Assembly: GCF_018283645.1 (NCBI RefSeq)
Contig: NZ_JAGSXH010000003.1
Span: 1-64,000, forward strand
Direction of reading: 5' to 3'
Length of the DNA stretch: 64,000 bases
DNA from: Actinocrinis puniceicyclus
Lineage (GTDB): Bacteria > Actinomycetota > Actinomycetes > Streptomycetales > Catenulisporaceae
Part shown: in pieces, positions 27,766 to 37,202 of the stretch
How positions within the stretch are numbered: the stretch's first letter is position 1
Layout of the letters: each line of letters starts with the position of its first letter
Position numbers and translations under genes: made by a program
Notes under the pieces: generated by a model
Database searches by the model: none
Seen by the model: only the letters and a program-made list of their open reading frames with translations
Told to the model about the DNA's origin: nothing

Positions 27766-29004
27766 GTGGCCCACGGACCGGATTGCCACTGCTCGGTCCG
27801 GCGGGACTACGACCTCGAACTCGCGCAGTTCGCCGACCGCTGTCTGGAGTTCGCCCGCGGGGAAGGCGTGCCCGCCGCGCTGGCGCACTCCGAGTCCGGC
27901 GCGAAGCAGTGGGTCTCCGACGAGCTGACCCGGCGGGCCGGACGGCTGGCCGCGGTCTCGCGCCGGGAGAACGCCGCCTGGATCGCGCTGGTCGGCCGGC
28001 AGGCGCAACGGGGTGCCTGGTGGCTGCTGGCCGCCGTGCTGGTGCTCGATCTGGCCACGCTGCCGCTCTCGGCGGGCTGGACCCTGCCGCGCACGGCCAC
28101 GCCGCTGGCCTTCCTCGCCTTCGCGGCGCTGTTCACGCTGTTCAGCCTGGTGCACGGCGACATCGGCGGCGTGCTGTGCTTCCTGGTGGGTGTGGACGGG
28201 CGGCTCTCGCTGCCGCGCACCCTGGGCGTGCTGTGGGCGTCCAGCCTGGCCACCGCGTTCGTCTACTTCGGAATCGAGGACATAGCCGCGGGTTCGGCGG
28301 CGGACCGGGCGCAGGTCGCCGCGGCGATCTCGCATCCGCACTGGGAGTACCTGGCGCTGCTGGCCGCGCCGGTGTTCGTGGCCGTGGTCAGCGGCGCGGT
28401 CAGCGCGGCGCGCATGCGCCGCAGGGCGGCGCCCTACCTGCCGGGCCAGCGCTCGCAACTGCGCGACCTGCTGGTCGAGGAGAGCGGCCTGGGCTCGCTG
28501 GCCGCGGCGGTGTGGCTGCCGGTGAACCTGGTCGGGGTGCTGTTCCTCGTGGTCGGCCTGGCGAAGAACCCGTACCAGCTGCCGCGGCTGCCCGACGCGG
28601 TCACCGTGATCGCGCTCGGCGCGGCGGCGCTGTATCTGGGCGTGAAGCTGACCGAGGTGCGCAAGCCGGTCCTGGTCTCGGTCGTCAGGGTTCGCACACC
28701 GGGCGAGCCGGACGGCCCGATCCGCCAGGGCGACGAGATCGAGATCCGCGGCCTGGGCTTCGTCCCCGCGGCGGCCCGCGCCCCGGACCAGCTCTCCCGG
28801 ATCGTGGTCAAGCTCGGCCCGGTGCACATCCACGTCCCGCTGGTTCCGGATCAGGACGGCGGGTTCGCCAACCCGACCGACACGAGTGTCACCGTCCCGA
28901 TTCCGTACGAGGCCGAACCCGGCCCGTGGACGGTGCGCGTGGTGACGGCCGCGGGCCTGGAGACCGACGACTACCCGCTGGACATCCTCGCCGACGAGGT
29001 CTGA
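27766..29004 (+). CDS. Integral membrane protein with C-terminal beta domain, unknown function
   Basis: The protein has 412 aa from GTG 27766, which follows a GGGAGGGGG purine run. The N-terminal 80 residues are soluble with a CHC motif. About six membrane helices lie between residues 83 and 295. The last about 110 residues look beta-rich (VLVSVVRVRTPGE, then IEIRGLGFVPAA and PWTVRVVTAAGLE), reminiscent of an IPT/TIG or Ig-like fold. I do not recognise a family. It is convergent with the small membrane gene at 29024 and close to the PspC locus, so an envelope role is possible but unproven. Confidence 0.7.
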   Translation: MAHGPDCHCSVRRDYDLELAQFADRCLEFARGEGVPAALAHSESGAKQWVSDELTRRAGRLAAVSRRENAAWIALVGRQAQRGAWWLLAAVLVLDLATLPLSAGWTLPRTATPLAFLAFAALFTLFSLVHGDIGGVLCFLVGVDGRLSLPRTLGVLWASSLATAFVYFGIEDIAAGSAADRAQVAAAISHPHWEYLALLAAPVFVAVVSGAVSAARMRRRAAPYLPGQRSQLRDLLVEESGLGSLAAAVWLPVNLVGVLFLVVGLAKNPYQLPRLPDAVTVIALGAAALYLGVKLTEVRKPVLVSVVRVRTPGEPDGPIRQGDEIEIRGLGFVPAAARAPDQLSRIVVKLGPVHIHVPLVPDQDGGFANPTDTSVTVPIPYEAEPGPWTVRVVTAAGLETDDYPLDILADEV

Positions 29005-29023
29005 TACGTCCCGCGCCGGCGTC

Positions 29024-29464
29024 CTACCGGTCGCCGCGGCTCGACCGGGTGTGGCTCTCGCGGCGGGCTCGCACGAACGCTCCGACCACCCCGGACAGGC
29101 CGAGGCCGAGCAGCAGGAACGAGCCCGTCCAGCCCGCGTTGACGGTAAGGTGGCCGCCCGACGCGAGTAGGTACGCGCCGCCGAGCAGGAAGAACACCAG
29201 ACCGACACCGATCGACACCGGGTCGGCCGCGCCGCGCGTCGACGGCTTGGGGCGCTGCCGCGCGGATGCGCGCGGATGCTCGGGGCCGCTCGCCACGGTC
29301 GCCTCCTGGAGGGTCGGATAGTCGGGTACCGGGACCGCGAACGTCTCGCCGGTCGCGGTGAACGGCTCGCGGAGGGTCAGGTGTTCGGCCTCTGAGTTCG
29401 GGCCGGAATCCGGCCGCTCGGCCGCCCGGCCGGCCGCCGGGGTTTCGCGCGGTTCGTCAGGCAC
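29024..29464 (-). CDS. Small two-helix membrane protein downstream of PspC/LiaF-like gene
   Basis: A 146-aa protein. The first 80 residues are hydrophilic and disordered, then two membrane helices (DPVSIGVGLVFFLLGGAYLLAS and WTGSFLLLGLGLSGVVGAFV) and a basic tail. GTG 29464 overlaps the upstream gene's stop by 8 nt, so the two are co-translated. Family not recognised; it is probably an accessory of the PspC/LiaF-like protein. Confidence 0.75.
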   Translation of the reverse strand: MPDEPRETPAAGRAAERPDSGPNSEAEHLTLREPFTATGETFAVPVPDYPTLQEATVASGPEHPRASARQRPKPSTRGAADPVSIGVGLVFFLLGGAYLLASGGHLTVNAGWTGSFLLLGLGLSGVVGAFVRARRESHTRSSRGDR

Positions 29465-30869
29465 GGTCCACCTCCAAAGATCCCATGCCCACCTTGATGT
29501 CCAGCACGATGGTTCCGTGGGAGCCGGCTAAGGCCGGTTCGGCGAAGCCGTCGGTCAGGTCGATCCCGTTGTGCTCGGAGTCGTCGGGGAAGAGGATGTG
29601 GCCGGCGCCGACGTGCGCGGTGATCTCGACCGCCACGTCGTCGGGCACCGTGACCCTCAGCTGGCCGACGCCGACGTAAGCCCTGACGTGCACGGCGCCG
29701 CCGCGCGGGTCGATCGCGGACAGGTCCAGCTCGCCGTGACCTACCGCCGCGTCGTACGGTGACGCGAGGGCGGCCGCGGATACCGGCGTCCAGAACACGT
29801 GCCCGGTCTCGCCGCGCAGCGGCATGCCGACGGCATTGGCCAGGATCAGCGGCACCGCGAGCACCAGTCCGAGCGGAATCAGCGCTCTGGCCCGCCCGAA
29901 CAGGCCCCCGACGACCATGCCCGCGCCCACCGCCATGACCGCGACCGCCACCCCGGAGGTCACCCCGATGTGGAAGACGCCTGCTTTCCCCAGCACCCCG
30001 AGCAGGCCGAGGAGCAGCAGCGCCGCGGAGAGCGCCAGGCCGCTGAGCCGGCGCTGTCTCGGTTCGCCGGCGGGTTCTCGGCCGGAGAGGAGGGAAGGGT
30101 CGTAGGCGGGCAAGGTGCCCGCGCTCGTCGTCCTCGCTCCCGCATCCGCGGCCCCGGCTTCCCGACCGACGGGGCCGGGCGCCTGAAGGCCCGGTGCCTG
30201 GAGGTCCGGGGCTGCCTGGGCCGCCACCGGGCGCTGCCACCACGGCCGCGGCGCCGCGGCCCCCTGCCGTCCGGGACCGGCGTACTGAGCCGTACCGGCC
30301 CGCGCCCCGCGGCTGGCGTCGCCACGCCAGACGAGCACGAGGACGATCACCGAGGCGATCACGAGTAGCGGTACCGCATGGTCGAAGCCCCGGCTCAGCG
30401 TCGTCAGCGCCGCCATGAAGCCCAGCGCCATCAGGACCGCCACCGCCACCGCGCCGAGCGCGCTACGGCCCGTCAGCAGCCGGTGCGCCTCGGATTCGTC
30501 CTCCCCGTCGCAGGGGACGAACAGCCACGCGGTCGCGTAGGCCAGCAGTCCGAAACCGCCGAAGAAGGTCAGCACGGCGAACAGGATGCGAAAGACGATC
30601 GGGTCGACGTCCAGGTGGCGCCCGAGGCCCCCGCAGACCCCCGCGATCATCCTGGAACGCCGGTCCCGCCGCAGCGGCGCGCGAAGCGGGTCCGGCCCCT
30701 GCCCCGGTCCCGGTCCCGCGGACGCCTCCGCCTGTCCGCCGGCCCGCGTGCCCGCCGCCGGATCAGGCCCCGGACCCGGTACCGCTCCTGCGCTCCAGGC
30801 GTCGCTGTCGTGGTCGCGGTCGCCGCCGCTGTCGCCGCCGCCGATTCCCGAGCTCTGCTCATCGCTCAT
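29457..30869 (-). CDS. PspC-domain membrane protein with LiaF-like C-terminal domain
   Basis: After a Gly/Pro/Asp-rich cytoplasmic leader, the PspC domain (about 75-145; GVCGGLGRHLDVDPIVFRILF) is followed by further helices and a Pro/Gln/Ala-rich linker. A second helical block leads to a C-terminal beta-strand domain (about 375-470; GHGELDLSAIDPRGG, YVGVGQLRVTVP) like LiaF-type cell-wall-stress domains. ATG 30869 is chosen because family members start just before such leaders; the frame stays open to 31040, into the divergent kinase gene. In LiaFSR systems such proteins restrain the sensor kinase; here the kinase is encoded divergently 145 bp away. Confidence 0.82.
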   Translation of the reverse strand: MSDEQSSGIGGGDSGGDRDHDSDAWSAGAVPGPGPDPAAGTRAGGQAEASAGPGPGQGPDPLRAPLRRDRRSRMIAGVCGGLGRHLDVDPIVFRILFAVLTFFGGFGLLAYATAWLFVPCDGEDESEAHRLLTGRSALGAVAVAVLMALGFMAALTTLSRGFDHAVPLLVIASVIVLVLVWRGDASRGARAGTAQYAGPGRQGAAAPRPWWQRPVAAQAAPDLQAPGLQAPGPVGREAGAADAGARTTSAGTLPAYDPSLLSGREPAGEPRQRRLSGLALSAALLLLGLLGVLGKAGVFHIGVTSGVAVAVMAVGAGMVVGGLFGRARALIPLGLVLAVPLILANAVGMPLRGETGHVFWTPVSAAALASPYDAAVGHGELDLSAIDPRGGAVHVRAYVGVGQLRVTVPDDVAVEITAHVGAGHILFPDDSEHNGIDLTDGFAEPALAGSHGTIVLDIKVGMGSLEVDRA

Positions 30870-31014
30870 GGGGTAAACACTGCCCGGGCCGAGCGGTTCG
30901 CCGCATCGGGCGCGGCCAGGATTCGACCCGGAATCGTGCCCTGAGTGCGGCTCCGGGTCATCCCCGATGCACAGCAGCTCCTGACCGTGTGAGCATGGCT
31001 GACGTGATGCCGTT

Positions 31015-32241
31015 GTGACGCCGCCGCTGCCTGAGGGCACCCGCCGCCTTTACCGGTCGTCGCAGCGGCGGCTGATCGGCGGGATCGCGAGCGGGCTCTC
31101 GCTGCATCTCGGCGTCGACGTCTGGCTGCTGCGCCTCGCGTTCGTCCTGCTGGCCCTGATCGACGGTGCCGGGCTGGTCGCTTACGCGGCGTTCTGGCTG
31201 TTCGTGCCGCTCGGCCGGGTACCGCCGGCGGATCGCGCCGAGCCGCGCCCCGGAGCCCGTGCCACGCTGGCGATCATGGTCGCGGCCGAGGCGGTCATCG
31301 TGGCCGGGATGGGGGCGGCGGGTCCGCCCGGCAAGTGGAACGTCATCCTGCCGGTGGCCGCGGTGGTGGCCGGGCTCGGGGTGCTGTGGCGCCAAGCCGA
31401 CGACGAGCAGCGCGCCCGCTGGTTCTCGACCGGCAGGCGGCGGCCCAGGCTCGCCATGCTGGTGCGCAGCGGCGTGGGGGCGCTCGTGGTGCTCGGCGGC
31501 ATCACGATGATGACGTCCGGGGGCCAGCCGTGGCAGCACGCCGGGCGGGTGCTGATGGCCGCGTTCGCGTTGGTGATCGGCGTCGTGCTGATCGCGATGC
31601 CGTTCCTGTTGCGGGTCTTCCGGGACCTGTCGGCGGAGCGTGCCGAGCGAATCCGCTCGCAGGAACGCACCGAGGTCGCCGCGCTCATGCATGACTCCGT
31701 GCTGCACACGCTGACGCTCATACAGCGCAGCAGTGGTGACTCGACCGAGGTGGCCAGGCTGGCCCGGGCCCAGGAGCGCGAACTGCGGGCCTGGCTCTAC
31801 GAAGGCGGGCCGCGGCCCCGCGTCGGCGACGAGGCGGCGCCGCGGACCTTCGTGCAGGCGGTCAAGGCGGCCCTCGCCGAGGTGGAGGACCTGCACGGGA
31901 TCCAGATCGAGCTGGTGACGGTCGGCGACGCGCCGCTCGACGACCGGCTGCACGCCTGTGTGGCCGCGGCGCGCGAGGCGGCGGTCAACGCCGCGAAGTA
32001 CGCCAAGGGCGCCGCGATCTCGGTGTATGCGGAAGCTGAGACGGCGGGCGGGCGCATCCGCGGCGCCGAGGTCTTCGTGCGTGACCGCGGCCCCGGTTTC
32101 GACCTGGATCGCGTTGCCGCGGACCGAATGGGGATCCGCGAGTCCATCGTCGGCCGGATGAAGCGGCACGGTGGGAGCGCGAGCATTCGCACGGCGCCCG
32201 GAGAGGGTACCGAAGTACGCATAGAGTGGCGCTGTGACTGA
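31015..32241 (+). CDS. PspC-domain sensor histidine kinase
   Basis: A fusion of an N-terminal PspC domain (about 10-65; RLIGGIASGLSLHLGVDVWL), further membrane helices up to about residue 205, and a NarL/LiaS-type kinase. The phosphoacceptor is in ALMHDSVLHT (His226). The ATPase has the N box (REAAVNAAKYAKG) and G box (VRDRGPGFD). It likely senses membrane or wall stress. The start GTG 31015 lacks a clear SD. It overlaps the response regulator by 8 nt. Confidence 0.88.
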   Translation: MTPPLPEGTRRLYRSSQRRLIGGIASGLSLHLGVDVWLLRLAFVLLALIDGAGLVAYAAFWLFVPLGRVPPADRAEPRPGARATLAIMVAAEAVIVAGMGAAGPPGKWNVILPVAAVVAGLGVLWRQADDEQRARWFSTGRRRPRLAMLVRSGVGALVVLGGITMMTSGGQPWQHAGRVLMAAFALVIGVVLIAMPFLLRVFRDLSAERAERIRSQERTEVAALMHDSVLHTLTLIQRSSGDSTEVARLARAQERELRAWLYEGGPRPRVGDEAAPRTFVQAVKAALAEVEDLHGIQIELVTVGDAPLDDRLHACVAAAREAAVNAAKYAKGAAISVYAEAETAGGRIRGAEVFVRDRGPGFDLDRVAADRMGIRESIVGRMKRHGGSASIRTAPGEGTEVRIEWRCD

Positions 32242-32926
32242 GCAGGTGGGGGCGCGGGTGGACGACGCGGCGTCGGGCGCGGAGCCGATCAGGCTGGTGT
32301 TGGTGGACGACCACCGCTTGTTCCGCACCGGGGTGAGAGCGGAGCTGGACCAGGTCGCCGGCGCCGCGATCGAGGTGGTTGGCGAGGCGGACGATGCGCC
32401 GCGAGCGGTGTCGGTGATCCTGGCGACAAGGCCGCAGGTGGTGCTTCTCGACGTGCACCTTCCCGGCGGCGGCGGGGTCGAGGTGCTCAAGCAGTGCCAG
32501 GCCAGGGCGCCGGAGGTGCGCTTTCTGGCCCTGTCCGTCTCCGACGCGGCCGAGGACGTGATCGGCGTGATCCGGGGCGGCGCGCGCGGCTACGTCACCA
32601 AGTCGATCACCGGGATCGAACTGGTCGACGCCGTGCGGCGGGTCGCCGACGGCGATGCGGTGTTCTCGCCGCGGCTGGCCGGCTTCGTGCTGGACGCCTT
32701 TTCCGGTTCGGCCGCGCCGGTGGACGAGGAACTGGACCGGCTCACCGCGCGCGAACGCGAAGTGCTGCGGCTGATCGCGCGCGGCTACGCCTACAAGGAG
32801 ATCGCCCGCGAGCTGGTCATCTCGGTCAAGACGGTGGAGAGCCACGTCTCGTCGGTTCTGCGCAAGCTCCAGCTGTCGAACCGGCACGAGCTGTCCCGAT
32901 GGGCGACGGCCCGCCGGCTCGTCTGA
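32234..32926 (+). CDS. NarL/LuxR-family response regulator
   Basis: A receiver domain (about 18-135) with phosphoacceptor Asp73 in VVLLDVHLP and Lys in YVTKSI, then a LuxR-type HTH (LTAREREVLRLIARG, KTVESHVSSVLRKL). 230 aa. GTG 32234 overlaps the kinase stop, so it is the cognate partner of the PspC kinase. Likely targets are the divergent PspC/LiaF-like operon and perhaps the ABC exporter downstream. Confidence 0.92.
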   Translation: MTEQVGARVDDAASGAEPIRLVLVDDHRLFRTGVRAELDQVAGAAIEVVGEADDAPRAVSVILATRPQVVLLDVHLPGGGGVEVLKQCQARAPEVRFLALSVSDAAEDVIGVIRGGARGYVTKSITGIELVDAVRRVADGDAVFSPRLAGFVLDAFSGSAAPVDEELDRLTAREREVLRLIARGYAYKEIARELVISVKTVESHVSSVLRKLQLSNRHELSRWATARRLV

Positions 32927-33030
32927 GACGGTGCGAAGGCTCGGCGGGCCGGAATGATCCGAAAAGTAGTGAGCCTTTCTCATATATAGTGGCCCGAGAA
33001 TCGGGGTCGGGCACACCGCGGTCCGGTGAC

Positions 33031-33062
33031 ACGGGCGACCGGTGGCACGGGCGACCGGTGGC
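33031..33062 (+). repeat. 16-bp direct repeat upstream of the ABC exporter gene
   Basis: ACGGGCGACCGGTGGC occurs twice head to tail (33031 and 33047), partly repeated again at 33063. Upstream, TATAGT at 32985-32990 could be a -10. The pair may be operator sites or slippage. Confidence 0.6.
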
Positions 33063-33089
33063 ACGGGGGTCTGAGGACGAGGGGGTCGG

Positions 33090-36000
33090 ATGACGCAGAC
33101 CAGCGCCGAAACGACACCGGACGGTAAGGCCGGCGACGAGTGGCTACGCAGGCTGCTCGGCTACACGTGGCGCTACAAGCGACTGGTCGTCACGGCACTG
33201 ATCGCGTCGTTGTCGATCACCGGCATCAACCTCGTCGTACCGCTGATCCAGCGCGCCGTCATCGACGAGGTCATTCTGCGCCACTCCCAGCCGCTGCTGC
33301 CGTGGGCGATCGCCCTGCTCGTGGTCGCGGTGCTCAACCTGGTCGTCTCGCGCACCCGCCGTTATGTCGGCGGCCGCATCGGCATCGAGGTGCAGAACGA
33401 CCTGCGCACCGACGTGTTCGGCGCGCTCACCCAGCTCGACGGGCAGGGCCAGGACAACCTGGAGACCGGGCAGATCGTCTCGCGCTCCTCCTCCGACATC
33501 AACATCGTCACGCAGCTGCTCGGCATGGCCCCGATGCTGGCCGGCACGCTGCTGCTGTTCGTCAGCTCGCTGATCGCGATGCTGGTGCTCTCCCCGCTGC
33601 TGACCCTGATCGGGCTCGCGGTCGGCCCCGGCCTGGCGGTGGTGAGCACGCTCGCGCGCAAGCGGCTCTTCCCGGCGAGCTGGGACGCGCAACAGAAGAG
33701 CGGGATGCTGGCCGGGGTGGTCGAGTCCGCGGTCACCGGGGTGCGTGTGGTCAAGGGCTTCGGGCAGGAACGCCAGGAGGTGCGCAAGCTGGAGGGCGCC
33801 GCCGAGGCCCTGTTCGCCTCGCGGCTGCGCACGGTGCGGCTGACCGCGAAGTACAACCCGACGCTCAGCGCCATCCCCACGCTCGGGCAGCTCGGTGTGC
33901 TCGCGTTCGGCGGCTGGCTGGCGCTGCGCGGGGACATCACCCTCGGCACCTTCCTGGCCTTCTCCGCCTACCTGGCCCAGTTCGGCGGCCCGGTGCGCGC
34001 CCTCTCGACGCTGCTGACCTTCGGCCAGCAGGTGCGGGCCAGCGCGGTGCGCGTCTTCGAGGTCATCGACTCCAGGCCGCAGATCACCGACCTGCCCGCG
34101 GCGCCGGCCCTGCCGGCGGACGTCGAGGGCGTCGCGTTCGAGGACGTGACCTTCGGCTACGTGCCGTCTCGTCCCGTCCTGCGGGGCCTGACACTGGAGG
34201 TGCGGCCGGGTGAGACGCTGGCGCTGGTCGGCACGGCGGGCTCGGGCAAGTCCACGGTCGCGATGCTGCTGCCGCGCTTCTACGACCCGCAGTCCGGCGC
34301 GGTGCGCATCGGCGGGCACGATGTGCGCGAGGTGACGACGGACTCGGTGCGCGCCGCGATCGGCCTGGTGATGGAGGACGCTTTCCTGTTCTCCGAGTCG
34401 GTCCGCGCGAACATCGCCTACGGCCGGCCGGACGCGACGGACGAGCAGATCCGTGCCGCCGCGCGGGCGGCCGAGGCGGACCGGTTCATCGAACAGCTTC
34501 CGCGGGGTTATGACACGGTCGTCGGCGAGCAGGGCCTGACCCTCTCCGGCGGCCAGCGCCAGCGCGTGGCCCTCGCCCGGGCCCTGCTCACCGATCCCCG
34601 CATCCTGTTGCTGGACGACGCGACCTCGGCGATCGACGCGGCCACCGAGGCGGAGATCCACGCGACGCTGCGCCGTGTGATGGCCGGGCGCACCACGGTG
34701 CTGGTCGCGCACCGGCGCTCGACCCTCCAGCTGGCGGACCGGATCGCGGTGCTCGACCGCGGCCGCGTCGTGGACATCGGCACCGCCGCGCAGCTGGAAG
34801 GGCGCTGCCCGCTGTACCGGCTCCTGCTCTCCGGACCGGGCGAAGACGCCGAGGGCGTGGACGCGGGCGAACTGAGCGCCGTGGCGCCTCCCGACGGCAC
34901 CGAGGTGAAGGAGGGCACGAACGGTTCGGCGACGAACACCGCCGCTGTCAACGGCTCGGCGCTGAACGGGACTGTGGTTCACGGCGCTGCGGTCAACGGC
35001 GCTGCGGTCAACGGCGCTGCGGCGCAGGACGGTCGTGTCGACGGCATCACCGCGCGGCTCTGGGACCGCGCGAAGTACGGTGGCGGCGACCCGTACTCCC
35101 CCTACTACACGAAGCGGGCGGACGGCGGCGGACGGGCGGGCCCGGGCAGGCTGATGGCCGCGATGCCCGCGACGCCCGACCTGCTCGCGAAGGTCGCCGC
35201 GCTGCCGCCCGTGCACGACAAGCCCGAACTCGACGCAGCGCTCGTACACGCCGAGGACCCCGCGTTCTCGCTGCGCCGCCTGCTGCGGCCCTTCGCCTGG
35301 CTGCTCGCCCTCGGCCTGCTGCTCGAAGCCGCCGACGCGCTCGCCTCGCTGCTGGTCCCGGCGCTGATCCGCACCGCGGTGGACCAAGGCATCCAGGGCG
35401 CGGCCTACCACGTGATCACGACCATGGTGATGTTCGGCCTGCTGCTGGTGATCGGCGACTGGATCGTCGAGTCCATACAGACCCGGGTCACCGGCCGTAC
35501 CGGCGAGCGCCTGCTCTACCTGCTGCGGATCAAGTCCTTCTCGCACCTCCAGCGTCTCGGTCTGGACTACTACGAGAAGGAGATGGGCGGGCGGATCATG
35601 ACCCGGATGACGACGGACATCGACGCGCTCGCCTCGTTCCTGCAGAACGGCGTGTCCACCGCGGTGGTCTCGGTGCTGACGTTCTTCGGGATCGCCGCCG
35701 CGCTGCTGGTGCTGGACTGGCGCATGGCGCTGGTCGTCTACGCCGTGCTGCCGATTCTGGTGGCCGCGACGCTGGTGTTCCGCAGGAAGTCCTCGCGCGC
35801 GTACACCGAGGCCCGCGAGCGGATCAGCGCGGTGAACGCGGATCTGCAGGAGAACGTGGCCGGCATGCGCGTGACGCAGGCGTTCCGCCGCGAGGGCGTC
35901 AACCGCGACCGCTTCGCCGGGAAGGCCGACGCGTACCGGGAATCGCGCACCCGCGCGCAGAAGTACATCGCCACGTACTTCCCGTTCGTCCAGTTCCTCG

Positions 36001-36995
36001 CGGACCTCGCCGGAGCGCTCGCGCTCGTGTACGGCGCGCACCGGATCGGGCAGGGCACGCTGACCGCTGGCGCGCTGATCGCCTACCTGCTGTACGTCGA
36101 CATGATCTTCTCGCCCGTGCAGCAGCTCTCCCAGGTCTTCGACGGCTATCAGCAGGCGAACGTCGGTCTGCGCCGTATCCGTGATCTGATGCGCACGCCC
36201 ACCGCCACGCCGGAGGCCGCCGAACCGCGGCCGGTCCCGGAAACCGGGCTGTCCGGGCGGATCGAGTTCCGGGACGTGCGCTTCGCCTACTCGCCGGACG
36301 CGCCGGAGGCGCTGCGCGGGGTGAGCGTCCTGATCGAACCGGGCACGACCGTCGCGCTGGTCGGCGAGACCGGCGCCGGGAAGTCCACGCTCGTCAAGCT
36401 GGTGGCCCGCTACTACGACCCGGCCTCCGGAGCGGTCCGCGTGGACGGCGTGGACCTGCGCGAGTACGACCTGTCCGGTTACCGCTCGCGGCTCGGCGTG
36501 GTACCGCAGGAGGCTTATCTGTTCCCCGGCACGGTCCGCGACGCGATCGCCTACGGCCGCCCCGACGCGACCGACGCGCAGGTCGAGGCCGCCGCTCGCG
36601 CCGTCGGCGCGCACGACCTGGTGGCCCGGCTGCACGGCGGCTACCTCCACCAGGTCGGGGAGCGCGGCCGCAACCTGTCCGCCGGTCAGCGTCAGTTGCT
36701 CGCGCTGGCTCGCGCCTACCTGGTGGATCCCGACATTCTGCTGCTGGACGAGGCGACCGCCGCGCTCGACCTCGGGACCGAGGCCGCCGTGACTCGGGCC
36801 ATGGACGAGGTGGCCCGTGCGCGCACCACCCTCGTCGTGGCGCACCGGCTGACCACGGCGGCCCGCGCGGACCGGATCCTGGTGCTGGATGAGGGCCGTG
36901 TCGTCGAGGACGGTACGCACGGCGAACTACTCGCCGTCGGCGGCGTGTACGCCCGGCTGTGGGCCGCCTTCGCGGAGGCGTCGGCGGAGGTCTGA
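33090..36995 (+). CDS. Fused (TMD-NBD)2 ABC exporter with asymmetric ATP sites
   Basis: One 1301-aa chain carries two type-IV exporter halves. Half 1 has six helices to about 320, then an NBD with Walker A GTAGSGKS (381-388) and signature LSGGQ (485-489). Half 2 has helices about 730-1000, then an NBD with Walker A GETGAGKS (1092-1099). NBD1 has Glu429 in place of the Q-loop Gln and Asp510 at the catalytic Glu position; NBD2 keeps Gln1140 and Glu1221 but has signature LSAGQ (1196-1200). Thus one ATP site is degenerate, as in heterodimeric multidrug exporters. The linker (about 600-690) has VNGAA repeats from a 15-bp unit. Substrate unknown. GAGGGGG precedes the ATG. Confidence 0.93.
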   Translation: MTQTSAETTPDGKAGDEWLRRLLGYTWRYKRLVVTALIASLSITGINLVVPLIQRAVIDEVILRHSQPLLPWAIALLVVAVLNLVVSRTRRYVGGRIGIEVQNDLRTDVFGALTQLDGQGQDNLETGQIVSRSSSDINIVTQLLGMAPMLAGTLLLFVSSLIAMLVLSPLLTLIGLAVGPGLAVVSTLARKRLFPASWDAQQKSGMLAGVVESAVTGVRVVKGFGQERQEVRKLEGAAEALFASRLRTVRLTAKYNPTLSAIPTLGQLGVLAFGGWLALRGDITLGTFLAFSAYLAQFGGPVRALSTLLTFGQQVRASAVRVFEVIDSRPQITDLPAAPALPADVEGVAFEDVTFGYVPSRPVLRGLTLEVRPGETLALVGTAGSGKSTVAMLLPRFYDPQSGAVRIGGHDVREVTTDSVRAAIGLVMEDAFLFSESVRANIAYGRPDATDEQIRAAARAAEADRFIEQLPRGYDTVVGEQGLTLSGGQRQRVALARALLTDPRILLLDDATSAIDAATEAEIHATLRRVMAGRTTVLVAHRRSTLQLADRIAVLDRGRVVDIGTAAQLEGRCPLYRLLLSGPGEDAEGVDAGELSAVAPPDGTEVKEGTNGSATNTAAVNGSALNGTVVHGAAVNGAAVNGAAAQDGRVDGITARLWDRAKYGGGDPYSPYYTKRADGGGRAGPGRLMAAMPATPDLLAKVAALPPVHDKPELDAALVHAEDPAFSLRRLLRPFAWLLALGLLLEAADALASLLVPALIRTAVDQGIQGAAYHVITTMVMFGLLLVIGDWIVESIQTRVTGRTGERLLYLLRIKSFSHLQRLGLDYYEKEMGGRIMTRMTTDIDALASFLQNGVSTAVVSVLTFFGIAAALLVLDWRMALVVYAVLPILVAATLVFRRKSSRAYTEARERISAVNADLQENVAGMRVTQAFRREGVNRDRFAGKADAYRESRTRAQKYIATYFPFVQFLADLAGALALVYGAHRIGQGTLTAGALIAYLLYVDMIFSPVQQLSQVFDGYQQANVGLRRIRDLMRTPTATPEAAEPRPVPETGLSGRIEFRDVRFAYSPDAPEALRGVSVLIEPGTTVALVGETGAGKSTLVKLVARYYDPASGAVRVDGVDLREYDLSGYRSRLGVVPQEAYLFPGTVRDAIAYGRPDATDAQVEAAARAVGAHDLVARLHGGYLHQVGERGRNLSAGQRQLLALARAYLVDPDILLLDEATAALDLGTEAAVTRAMDEVARARTTLVVAHRLTTAARADRILVLDEGRVVEDGTHGELLAVGGVYARLWAAFAEASAEV

Positions 36996-37040
36996 GAGGG
37001 AAGCTGACGCGGAGCGTCGCGGCTGCGTGCGCGAAAAGTG

Positions 37041-37108
37041 CGCGCCCGGACCGCCGGGAGGATGCCGCGGTCGTGGGTGGGTTGCGGCGGTTCGGCGGTC
37101 CGGGCGCG
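37041..37108. terminator. 16-bp perfect inverted repeat between convergent ABC and NlpC/P60 genes
   Basis: CGCGCCCGGACCGCCG (37041-37056) is exactly complementary to 37093-37108, with a 36-nt loop. Located in the 207-bp gap between two convergent stops, it likely serves as a two-way terminator. Confidence 0.55.
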
Positions 37109-37202
37109 ATGGGCGGATGACCGGCCGGCTCGGGGGAGGGGAGGGACCGACCGGTGCTGCCCGTTTCGGTGGAGTTGTCCAGGGCCTTGCGGCCGACTGC
37201 GA

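Noticed and set aside
33144-36920. 1258-codon open frame antisense to the ABC exporter gene
   Set aside because: The plus-strand product has complete ABC motifs. The antisense product is Arg/His/Gln/Gly-rich without motifs, a usual by-product of high third-position GC.
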